From assembly GCA_900313545.1 (NCBI GenBank), contig OMRS01000385.1:1-8271 (forward strand): a stretch of 8,271 nucleotides of DNA, written 5' to 3'. The DNA comes from an uncultured Eubacteriales bacterium. Lineage in GTDB: Bacteria; Bacillota_A; Clostridia; Christensenellales; Aristaeellaceae. Under the pieces are notes generated by a model. It did not search any database, was not told the DNA's origin, and saw only the letters and a list, made by a program, of their open reading frames with translations. The translations under genes were made by a program, and so were the position numbers. Shown here piece by piece: positions 1 through 5,706 of this stretch; positions within the stretch are counted from its first letter, which is position 1; each line of letters begins with the position of its first letter.

Positions 1-173
1 GGCGTGGGCGTGGGGGTCGGCGTGGGGGTCGGCGTGGGGGTCGGCGTTGGAGTGGGAGTCGGCGTCGGGGTTGGTGTTGGTGTAGGAGTCGGCGTGGGGG
101 TCGGCGTTGGAGTGGGAGTCGGCGTCGGAGTGGGAGTCGGGGTCGGGGTCGGAGCGGGTGTCGGCGTCGAAGT
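1..173 (-). repeat. Thr-Pro coding microsatellite with a 60-bp higher-order repeat
   Basis: The DNA is built of 6-bp units (ACNCCN on the minus strand) that encode Thr-Pro. Within it, 31-68 and 91-128 are identical over 38 bp, so a 60-bp (20-residue) block has been duplicated on top of the short unit. Third positions vary (CCC, CCG, CCA, CCT; ACG, ACC, ACT, ACA), so the protein repeat is kept while the DNA has drifted. Such tracts commonly change length by slippage or unequal recombination; whole units are multiples of 3, so changes would stay in frame. The tract continues past position 1. Confidence 0.85.
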
Positions 174-695
174 GCCGGCGGCCTCCGCAACCGGCGTTGC
201 TGTGGGGGTCTGTTCTGTCATGATGACAGGTGTCGGGGATGCAAGGTTTTCACTGGGAGAACTCCCCGGACGGGTCAGAACCATGAAAACCGCGACTGCG
301 CCGATGATCAGAAGAATCAGGATGACAATCAGGGCAATGACCAGGCCCTTTTTGCTGCCGCCGTTTCCGTTATCCCCGTCATTTTCAGTGAATTCAGGTG
401 TACGGCGGGGTGAATCGAATTTGCCGGAACGGGCGGAAGGTTCTTCATCAAACACGTTGGAATACCCGGACCGCGCAGAGGATTTCCCGCGGTCGGGAGT
501 GGTCACGGAAGAAGATTGCCTTGGGATGGAGGAGCTGCCGGCTTCTGATTTGCGGGTCGTACCGGATGCCCCGCGCCGAACAGGCTGTTCCACGCTTTCT
601 TCCGGGATTCTGTTCTCGACAACAGGCTTCTGTACGGTTTCCTGTTCAGAAGATCTTCTGCGCCGTCTGGGTGGAGTAGTATTCTGGTTATCCAA
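1..695 (-). CDS. Single-pass membrane protein with Thr-Pro repeat linker (partial, C-terminus off the left edge)
   Basis: I do not recognise the family. The reading frame starts at a TTG (695-693) and runs off the window after 231 codons. Residues 1-116 are hydrophilic and low-complexity: a run of five Arg near residue 10, then many Ser, Glu, Pro and Arg, and an Asn/Gly-rich stretch just before the membrane. Residues 117-140 form one strong transmembrane helix ([20 protein letters not shown], then FMVL). Residues 141-174 are a Ser/Thr/Pro/Ala-rich spacer, followed from residue 177 by about 27 Thr-Pro pairs with a single Ala-Pro. The basic N-terminal part and lack of a cleavable signal suggest a cytoplasmic tail with the Thr-Pro tract outside, spanning the wall towards a domain not seen here. 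TTG is preferred because GAGGTG lies 6 nt upstream. A GTG at 704-702 in the same frame would have no spaced ribosome binding site, and an in-frame TGA precedes it. The plus-strand Gly-Val frame over the same DNA is a shadow. Confidence 0.8.
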   Translation of the reverse strand, partial: MDNQNTTPPRRRRRSSEQETVQKPVVENRIPEESVEQPVRRGASGTTRKSEAGSSSIPRQSSSVTTPDRGKSSARSGYSNVFDEEPSARSGKFDSPRRTPEFTENDGDNGNGGSKKGLVIALIVILILLIIGAVAVFMVLTRPGSSPSENLASPTPVIMTEQTPTATPVAEAAGTSTPTPAPTPTPTPTPTPTPTPTPTPTPTPTPTPTPTPTPTPTPTPTPTPTPTPTPT

Positions 696-701
696 AGTCG
701 A

Positions 702-707
702 CACCTC
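702..707 (-). promoter_or_regulatory. Ribosome binding site that decides the TTG start
   Basis: On the minus strand this reads GAGGTG, a six-base match to the anti-Shine-Dalgarno region of 16S rRNA. It is separated by 6 nt from the TTG at 695-693. It overlaps the alternative GTG start, which it therefore cannot serve. Confidence 0.65.
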
Positions 708-825
708 GTTTCAGATACTTTCAGCAACCCTGTTTGCCGTCACCGGTCCAGGTTCGCTGTCTTTATTACAGAGAATTCCGCACATGAGGATTCTATGCAG
801 ACTCCATCTGTACTTAATCCATAAA

Positions 826-854
826 AGCATACCACATTCCCCTGACAGATTCAA
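826..854 (-). promoter_or_regulatory. Housekeeping-sigma promoter for the Thr-Pro membrane protein
   Basis: On the minus strand TTGAAT (854-849) is followed by a 17-nt spacer and TATGCT (831-826). A TGG just before the -10 gives an extended TGn motif. Transcription would begin near 819, leaving a leader of about 120 nt before the TTG start. The -35 overlaps a small palindrome, CAATC-TTTTT-GATTG (852-866 on the plus strand), which could be an operator. Called by motif match only. Confidence 0.6.
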
Positions 855-1077
855 TCTTTTTGATTGTTTCATTTGGATGTGAACTGTGGGAAATCGATGG
901 ATATGATATGGCAGCAGCAGGAGAAAAGGCTGGGGCCGCGCGTCATCTGCTTTGAAGCGGAGGATGTTCAGTCAGGATGAGAAGTTCTCCGTTTTCCGGT
1001 TCTCCTGCCGGGGAAAATCGTACTTCAGACGTGGACGGATTGAAAATGAATCGCATTTCCGCCCGATGACGGAGAAT

Positions 1078-1106
1078 TTGCATCCGGGTTGGCTTTCTGA
1101 TAGAAT
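1078..1106 (+). promoter_or_regulatory. Housekeeping-sigma promoter for the VanW-domain gene
   Basis: TTGCAT (1078-1083), a 17-nt spacer and TAGAAT (1101-1106), with TGA directly before the -10 as an extended TGn motif. The predicted start near 1113 gives a leader of about 20 nt, just long enough to hold the ribosome binding site. Position relative to the gene and the ideal spacing make this convincing without experiment. Confidence 0.7.
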
Positions 1107-1120
1107 ATGGAACACAAATC

Positions 1121-1126
1121 AGGAGG
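1121..1126 (+). promoter_or_regulatory. Ribosome binding site of the VanW-domain gene
   Basis: A perfect AGGAGG sits 8 nt before the ATG at 1135, which fixes this start. Confidence 0.85.
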
Positions 1127-1134
1127 CCGATTGA

Positions 1135-2187
1135 ATGATTACAAGAAAAATGATCATAGTTTTTGTGCTGATGCTTTCTCTTTCGGGAATCTGTACGGCA
1201 GATACGGGAACCAGTCTGTGCCAAGAGGAGTTTTCCTTTGAACAGGCCAAGACAGGGGGGGCTCCCATGATTCTTTATACCGGGGTGACCACTACCCAGC
1301 TGACCATGCGCAGCGAGCCGGACAAAAACAGCGAAGGCCTGGGGACGGTCAAGGAAAAGGAAGTGGTCCAGATTTTCGGATTTGATCAGGTCTGGCTCTT
1401 CTGCTGGCGCGAGGATGTGGGAGCCTATTATCTTGGACGTCACAATGTGGTGGAGATTACTCCCGTCAGTGATTCCGTACCGGCTTACGGGGTGATTCGA
1501 AACCGGTATGTTGCCCGTACCAGCAAGGCCACGAAGCTGTATGGAGCTCCCAGTACCACATCAGAAGTTCTCTTCGAGATTCCTGCGGATATCCGGTTCA
1601 GTTTCTGGAGCATGGTGGACGGATGGGCCATTGTTCCCTATCGCCGGCTGGTGGGGTATATTCATGTGACGGATCTGAAGGATCTTGAGCCTGTGGCTCC
1701 GAGTGTCGATTATGCCCGCAACGGAGATGTGATTTCCGTGTTTACCACGTTTTATTCCACCAAGGATACGGAACTGAACATCGGCAGAATGGAGAACATT
1801 CGGGTTGGATGTGCCTATATCGCCAGGGATTACAAGCCCGGTGAGAAGTTTGATTTTAACAATATTGCCGGGCCCTACCGGATTTCCCGGGGATATTTGC
1901 CATCGCCTGTGCTGGTGGACGGTGAAACGGTTGCCGGTTATGGCGGCGGAACCTGCCAGGTGTCCACTACGCTCTATAACGCGCTGCTTCAGCTGGGCAA
2001 GGGAATCAATATTGTTTATCGCAGACCGCATGGTCCGGGCGGCGCTTCCTATGCACCCCACGGAGTGGATGCGGCGGTGGGCGCTTCAAACCTGAATCTG
2101 ATTTTTGAAAACGCCCTACCCTTTCCCCTGCAGATCGATCCGACAGCCAACAGTGGTGTTCTGTGCATCTGCCTGAGAAAAGTCTGA
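1135..2187 (+). CDS. Exported VanW-domain protein with SH3-like regions
   Basis: A 350-residue protein. Residues 1-22 look like a Sec signal peptide: Arg4 and Lys5, a hydrophobic core at 7-18, and likely cleavage after CTA at 20-22. SGIC does not fit a lipobox, so a lipoprotein is unlikely. Residues about 46-110 and 118-182 resemble two bacterial SH3-like regions (LTMRSEPDKNSEGLGTVKEK, then a similar Tyr-Gly-Ala-Pro-Ser segment followed by GWAIV). The C-terminal part, about 198-345, is a VanW domain: FTTFYSTKDTELNIGRMENI, KPGEKFDFNNIAGP, YGGGTCQVSTTLYNALL (269-285) and SYAPHGVDAAV (305-315). VanW is named after a gene in the vanB vancomycin-resistance cluster. Its biochemical role is not established, and a VanW domain alone does not indicate resistance. 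The SH3-like regions suggest binding to the cell wall. The gene is a single unit with its own promoter and terminator. Domain call firm; function unknown. Confidence 0.88.
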   Translation: MITRKMIIVFVLMLSLSGICTADTGTSLCQEEFSFEQAKTGGAPMILYTGVTTTQLTMRSEPDKNSEGLGTVKEKEVVQIFGFDQVWLFCWREDVGAYYLGRHNVVEITPVSDSVPAYGVIRNRYVARTSKATKLYGAPSTTSEVLFEIPADIRFSFWSMVDGWAIVPYRRLVGYIHVTDLKDLEPVAPSVDYARNGDVISVFTTFYSTKDTELNIGRMENIRVGCAYIARDYKPGEKFDFNNIAGPYRISRGYLPSPVLVDGETVAGYGGGTCQVSTTLYNALLQLGKGINIVYRRPHGPGGASYAPHGVDAAVGASNLNLIFENALPFPLQIDPTANSGVLCICLRKV

Positions 2188-2273
2188 TCCTGGCAGAAAA
2201 AGGCTCTCACACCCCGTCGTTTGTGCTTCCCGTCTGTTTTTGAGAAGGAACAGGCGTCCGTTTTTCAAAATCC

Positions 2274-2305
2274 GCGATACCGGTAATGACGGTATCGCTT
2301 TTTTT
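2274..2305 (+). terminator. Intrinsic terminator of the VanW-domain gene
   Basis: A perfect 9-bp stem, GCGATACCG (2274-2282) with CGGTATCGC (2290-2298), a 7-nt loop and seven T residues (2299-2305). It lies 87 nt after the stop codon. This is a textbook Rho-independent terminator. Confidence 0.92.
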
Positions 2306-2643
2306 GACCCGGTACATCTCTTCCGTGATTCCGTCTTCTGTTGTCGAATTCGGTTTCTTTGTAATTATCGATCATGTGTCTTCCTGCACTGCAGGTTCAT
2401 GGCGTGAAGAAAGGATTCGTATCTGCAAAACAGTACTTTATACAAAAGATTATTGCAAAATAAAAACAAGGGCTGTTTGCATGGAACAGCCCTGTTTCGT
2501 CCGAAGGGAAGCTTATCCAGGTGTGTTGTTTATTGGTCAGAAAAAGATGTCATGGATTCAACGTGAGCTTATCTGTCAAAGCCGCCTGTCCTGACATGTT
2601 TTCTCCCATCAACCGGTTCCGCATGAGCAGAGACGGAACTTCT
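2306..2643. other. Convergent intergenic region, no supported gene
   Basis: The plus-strand VanW-domain gene and the minus-strand operon ending in recN converge here. The right part holds the operon terminator. The 150 nt between the two terminators contain only a small palindrome (CCTGCA-C-TGCAGG, 2383-2395) and AT-rich DNA. A 102-codon plus-strand frame (2286-2594) begins inside one terminator and reads across the other, with no family resemblance, so I do not call it. Confidence 0.6.
2457..2497 (-). terminator. Intrinsic terminator of the ispA-recN operon
   Basis: Read on the minus strand, GGGCTGTT (2492-2485) pairs with AACAGCCC (2477-2470) across a 7-nt loop. The stem extends four to five more pairs past a one-base bulge and is followed by the T-rich tail TTGTTTTTATTTT. 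The tail lies on the minus-strand side, so it serves recN, about 150 nt after that gene's stop. The opposite orientation has only a short TGTTT tail. Confidence 0.8.
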
Positions 2644-4377
2644 TCAGTGTTCTGCGGGATGGTCCAGCAGATTCCTCAGTTCAAGCCTGCGATGTGAAGC
2701 AGCCTGAAGCATGTTGTCAGCATGTTCCCGGGCACTGGCATCCTCTCCGATACCGCCGATCATTCGGGCAAGTTCATCGATACGCTGCGCTCTTGTCAGT
2801 TTGATGACCTCGGTTCGGGTGGTCCCTTCGGTCTCAAACTTGCGGACCATGAAGTGCTCATCAGCCATTGCCGCAATCTGGGGCAGGTGTGTCACGCTGA
2901 TCACCTGGTGGTGATCGCCGATATTGGACATCTTTTCGGCAACGACCTGTGCGGTTTTGCCACTGATCCCTGTGTCGATCTCATCAAAAACCATACTTCG
3001 GGGGACACCGGGCTTTTGAGCGGTGATATCCTTGATGGCCAGCATGATCCGGGACATTTCGCCTCCGGAGGCGACCTTCGCGAGGGGTTTGAGAGGCTGT
3101 CCCAGGTTGGCGGAAAACATCATTTCCACATGGTCTGTTCCATCGGATGAATAGTGCAGATCCTGGCTGTCCTCGAACTGCATGACAAAGCGGGCATTCT
3201 TCATGCCCAGTTCATGCAGGCGCTTTTCGACTTCCTTTTCAAAGACTGCCGCGGCGGTCCTCCGGCATCCGGACAGCCGCGCGGAGAGTTCCTTCAGTTC
3301 ACTCTTCAGTTGATGCGTCTTTTTTCTCAAGCGTTCGTGATTGACTTCACTGCTTTGCAGGTCTTCCAGTTCCTGACGGATGGTCTGAAGATAGTTCAGC
3401 ATGGTCCGGGTCCCCCGGCCGTATTTTCTCCCCAGACGGCGGATCAGGTCCAGGCGTTCCTCCACACGGTCGGATTCTTCCTGATCAAACTCAAAGGAAT
3501 CGCTTGCCCGCTGAAGATCCCCCAGTACATCCTCCATCTCGTAGTACAGGTTACTGATCCTCGCGTGGATGGCTTCATATTCCGGGTCATAGGACGAGAT
3601 GGCGGAGAGCATGCGCTCCCCTTCCCTCATCCTGTCCAGCAGATTTCCCCCATTCTCATCGCCGCACAGGGCCATCACCGCATCACTGAGGGTCTGTACA
3701 ATCTTTTCGGAGTTGCGGAACAGGTCCCGCTGGTGCTCCAGTTCGGTCTCCTCATCTTCCGTTAGTTTGGCTTTCTCCAGTTCATCAATCTGAAACCTCA
3801 GCATGTCCATCCGCTGCTCTCGCTCCCCCTCAGACAGGTGGGCGGATTTCAGCTCTGTCACGGCTTCATGCCATTGGTGATACTTTTCGGACACTTCCTG
3901 CCGGATCGGGACAATATGTTCGCTGTCAAAGTTATCCAGGTATTCCATGTGATGCTGTGCATCCAGCAGAAGCTGATGCTCATGCTGTCCGTGGATATCC
4001 AGCAGGAGGCTCGAGACTCTGCGGATCAGCTGCAGGGAAACCATGCTTCCGTTGAGGCGGCAGATGTTCCTGCCGGAGCTCAGAATCTCCCGGGTCACCG
4101 ACAGAGTGTTATCTTCCGTCTCGATTTCTTCCTCTTTGAGGAGATCCCGGACCGGCTGGTTCTCGGAAATGTCAAAGAGTGCCTCCACGGAGGCCCGGGA
4201 CATGCCCTCGGCGATCATGTCCCTGTCCGCGCGCTCTCCGAGCACCAGGTTAACAGCATCCACCACGATGGACTTTCCTGCGCCGGTTTCTCCGGTGAGC
4301 ACGTTCATACCATTGCACAGGCTGATTTCCACGTCATCGATCAGTGCGAGGTGACGGATTCCAAGTTGCAGTAACAT
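2644..4377 (-). CDS. recN: DNA repair protein RecN
   Basis: RecN is an SMC-like ATPase that acts early in double-strand break repair with RecA. The 577-residue length is normal for the family (about 550-580). Walker A is GETGAGKS at 29-36. The motif IHGQHEHQLLLD follows near residue 130. A long charged coiled-coil region fills the middle, from about 160 to 370. The ABC signature SGGEMSR is at 437-443, Walker B VFDEID at 463-468, and the switch His is in SVTHLPQ at 494-500. All ATPase motifs are intact. The start is the ATG at 4377, because the conserved N-terminus begins there and GGAGG lies 7 nt upstream. The frame stays open to 4545 inside argR, but that extension is not conserved sequence. 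It is the last gene of the operon, 25 nt after argR. Confidence 0.97.
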   Translation of the reverse strand: MLLQLGIRHLALIDDVEISLCNGMNVLTGETGAGKSIVVDAVNLVLGERADRDMIAEGMSRASVEALFDISENQPVRDLLKEEEIETEDNTLSVTREILSSGRNICRLNGSMVSLQLIRRVSSLLLDIHGQHEHQLLLDAQHHMEYLDNFDSEHIVPIRQEVSEKYHQWHEAVTELKSAHLSEGEREQRMDMLRFQIDELEKAKLTEDEETELEHQRDLFRNSEKIVQTLSDAVMALCGDENGGNLLDRMREGERMLSAISSYDPEYEAIHARISNLYYEMEDVLGDLQRASDSFEFDQEESDRVEERLDLIRRLGRKYGRGTRTMLNYLQTIRQELEDLQSSEVNHERLRKKTHQLKSELKELSARLSGCRRTAAAVFEKEVEKRLHELGMKNARFVMQFEDSQDLHYSSDGTDHVEMMFSANLGQPLKPLAKVASGGEMSRIMLAIKDITAQKPGVPRSMVFDEIDTGISGKTAQVVAEKMSNIGDHHQVISVTHLPQIAAMADEHFMVRKFETEGTTRTEVIKLTRAQRIDELARMIGGIGEDASAREHADNMLQAASHRRLELRNLLDHPAEH

Positions 4378-4380
4378 GTT

Positions 4381-4390
4381 CCTTCCTCCA
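4381..4390 (-). promoter_or_regulatory. Ribosome binding site that decides the recN start
   Basis: On the minus strand this reads TGGAGGAAGG, directly before the ATG at 4377. It supports the 577-residue product over a longer frame reaching back into argR. Confidence 0.85.
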
Positions 4391-4402
4391 GAACGGTGGT
4401 TG

Positions 4403-4852
4403 TCATCCGATGATTTCTTCAAGCCGGCGCAGGACAGTATCTGCCGCCACATCCTCCCGGATGACCGCCAGGATGGTGTTGTCCCCGGCAATGGTTCCCA
4501 GGATTTCTTCCCATCCCAGGGTATCCACCGCTTCTCCAGCCGCATGTGCGGTCCCGGGAAGGGTCTGGATCACCAGCAGGTTCCGGGAGCAGGCCAGACT
4601 GGTCACGGATTCCGAAAGAATCCGGAACAGGCGATGATTGACCATGTTTTCGCTCTGAGGCGGGAGAACGTAGCGGACCGTGCCGTTCTCTGTGGTGATC
4701 TTTTCGATCCGGAGACGGTTCATGTCTCTGGAGACCGTCGCCTGGGTGACCCGGAAACCTGCCTTCTGCAGTTCCTCAACCAGTTCATCCTGGCGCTGGA
4801 TTACCTGTGTTTCCACGATTTTGCGGATGGCTTCTAACCTGTCTCCCCTCAT
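4403..4852 (-). CDS. argR: Arginine repressor ArgR/AhrC
   Basis: ArgR is a hexameric regulator that binds ARG boxes when arginine is present, repressing arginine biosynthesis and in Bacillus also activating catabolism. The 149-residue length is typical. The N-terminal winged helix-turn-helix spans about 1-68, with the recognition segment TQATVSRD at 36-43. The C-terminal oligomerisation and arginine-binding domain, about 80-149, carries LPGTAHAAGEAVD (98-110) and GTIAGDNT at 119-126. In E. coli and Bacillus this last motif is usually GDDT, where both Asp contact arginine; here the second is Asn125 (GAC AAC codons). Its ATG overlaps the tlyA stop as ATGA, implying translational coupling. This is the usual location of ahrC in Bacillota, next to recN. 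I see no convincing ARG box in the window. Confidence 0.96.
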   Translation of the reverse strand: MRGDRLEAIRKIVETQVIQRQDELVEELQKAGFRVTQATVSRDMNRLRIEKITTENGTVRYVLPPQSENMVNHRLFRILSESVTSLACSRNLLVIQTLPGTAHAAGEAVDTLGWEEILGTIAGDNTILAVIREDVAADTVLRRLEEIIG

Positions 4853-5706
4853 GGCTGGTCTCCCGTTTCTTTGTCAAATTGATCGTGCGCCTGCAGGACA
4901 GTCCTGACGATATCCTCGTCGCTGATCCCGCCGGAAATGCCGGAGGCCTGCGAGACGAGGTAAAGCAAAAACTCGATGTTCCCCTCAGGGCCCCGGATGG
5001 GTGAATGGGTCAGTCCCGCAGGACGGTAAGGCAGTTCTCTGTGAACGAAGTCCAGCACCTGCCGGATCACCCGCATGTGGACCTGTTCATCCCGGACGAC
5101 GCCCTTTTTTCCGACGGATTCCCTGCCCGCTTCAAACTGCGGCTTGATGAGGAGGACAAATTCTCCCTGTTCCTGCATCAGACGGGCGGCGGCGGGCAGG
5201 ATCTTGGTCACCGAGATAAAGGACACATCCATCACGCACAGGTCAGGAACGGTCTGCAGGTCTTCGGGCTTCAGATACCGGGCATTTGTTTTTTCCATGA
5301 CCGTCACCCGGGGATCCTGGCGCAGGGACCAGTCAAACTGTCCGTATCCCACATCGATGGCATATACATGTGCGGCTCCGTTTTTGAGCAGCACATCTGT
5401 AAACCCGCCGGTGGAGGCACCGATATCCATGGCATCCCGGCCGCGGGGGTCCACAGGAAAGACCTCCAGACCGCGGACCAGTTTCAGGGCGCCCCTGCTG
5501 ACATAGCCGACCCCATGGGTACGAAGCATCAGCGTGTCCTCCGGGCTAAACTGCTGGGAGGCCTTGCGGACCTGGCTTTCCCCAAAGTAGACCTCTCCGG
5601 CCATGATGAGGGCCTGGGCCCGTTCCCGGCTGGGAGCCAGGCCCTGGCTGACCAGGAGCACATCGGCCCGGACTTTTTCCTGTTTGTCAGGCATGCTTGT
5701 TTCCAT
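4849..5706 (-). CDS. tlyA: TlyA-family rRNA 2'-O-methyltransferase
   Basis: TlyA proteins methylate the 2'-hydroxyl of cytidine in rRNA using S-adenosylmethionine. In mycobacteria this affects capreomycin sensitivity; older annotations say haemolysin. The 285-residue product has an S4 RNA-binding domain at about 12-72 (RADVLLVSQGLAPSRERAQA), then an FtsJ-like Rossmann domain. The SAM-binding motif DIGASTGGFTD is at 94-104. The catalytic Lys-Asp-Lys-Glu tetrad of this fold is present: Lys75 (RGALKL), Asp160 (VMDVSF), Lys188 (LIKPQFE) and Glu245 (NIEF). The first 20 nt overlap the end of dxs. An alternative ATG at 5694 (residue 5) shortens that overlap to 8 nt and brings the N-terminus nearer to the family norm; neither start has a strong ribosome binding site. 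The stop overlaps the argR start. NAD kinase, often found between tlyA and argR in Clostridia, is absent. Confidence 0.94.
   Translation of the reverse strand: METSMPDKQEKVRADVLLVSQGLAPSRERAQALIMAGEVYFGESQVRKASQQFSPEDTLMLRTHGVGYVSRGALKLVRGLEVFPVDPRGRDAMDIGASTGGFTDVLLKNGAAHVYAIDVGYGQFDWSLRQDPRVTVMEKTNARYLKPEDLQTVPDLCVMDVSFISVTKILPAAARLMQEQGEFVLLIKPQFEAGRESVGKKGVVRDEQVHMRVIRQVLDFVHRELPYRPAGLTHSPIRGPEGNIEFLLYLVSQASGISGGISDEDIVRTVLQAHDQFDKETGDQP

Larger units (their letters stand above)
696..1134. other. Divergent intergenic region, no supported gene
   Basis: This 439-nt stretch separates two divergently transcribed envelope-type genes. It holds one promoter for each and several short inverted repeats: CAATC/GATTG at 852-866, GAGAAGTTCTC at 979-989, and GAAAATG/CATTTCC (one mismatch) at 1042-1060. 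A 60-codon frame at 952-1134 has no ribosome binding site, no recognisable domain, and spans the promoter of the next gene, so I do not call it. No RNA gene is evident. Confidence 0.6.

Noticed and set aside
4..882. Plus-strand frame of 292 codons beginning with a long Gly-Val repeat
   Set aside because: It is the antisense shadow of the Thr-Pro tract. The minus-strand frame has a start with a ribosome binding site, a transmembrane helix and an upstream promoter.
952..1134. 60-codon plus-strand frame ending just before the VanW-domain gene
   Set aside because: It has no ribosome binding site or recognisable domain, and it spans the promoter of the next gene.
943..1443. 166-codon minus-strand frame
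   Set aside because: It is antisense to the VanW-domain gene's 5-prime end and its promoter, with no start signal or family resemblance.
2383..2395. CCTGCA-C-TGCAGG palindrome
   Set aside because: It is a single short palindrome between two terminators, with no promoter or gene that it could control.
2470..2497. Hairpin as a plus-strand terminator or small RNA
   Set aside because: The long T-rich tail is on the minus strand, downstream of recN; the plus orientation has only TGTTT and no promoter was found.
2286..2594. 102-codon plus-strand frame in the convergent region
   Set aside because: It starts inside the loop of one terminator and reads through the other; its composition does not look like a conserved protein.
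2550..2624. 24-codon minus-strand frame after recN
   Set aside because: It is too short to judge and lacks a ribosome binding site at its first ATG. An internal ATG with GGGAGA before it would leave only 15 residues.
4378..4545. Longer recN start within argR
   Set aside because: The extra 56 residues match nothing in RecN, and the strong ribosome binding site and conserved N-terminus place the start at 4377.
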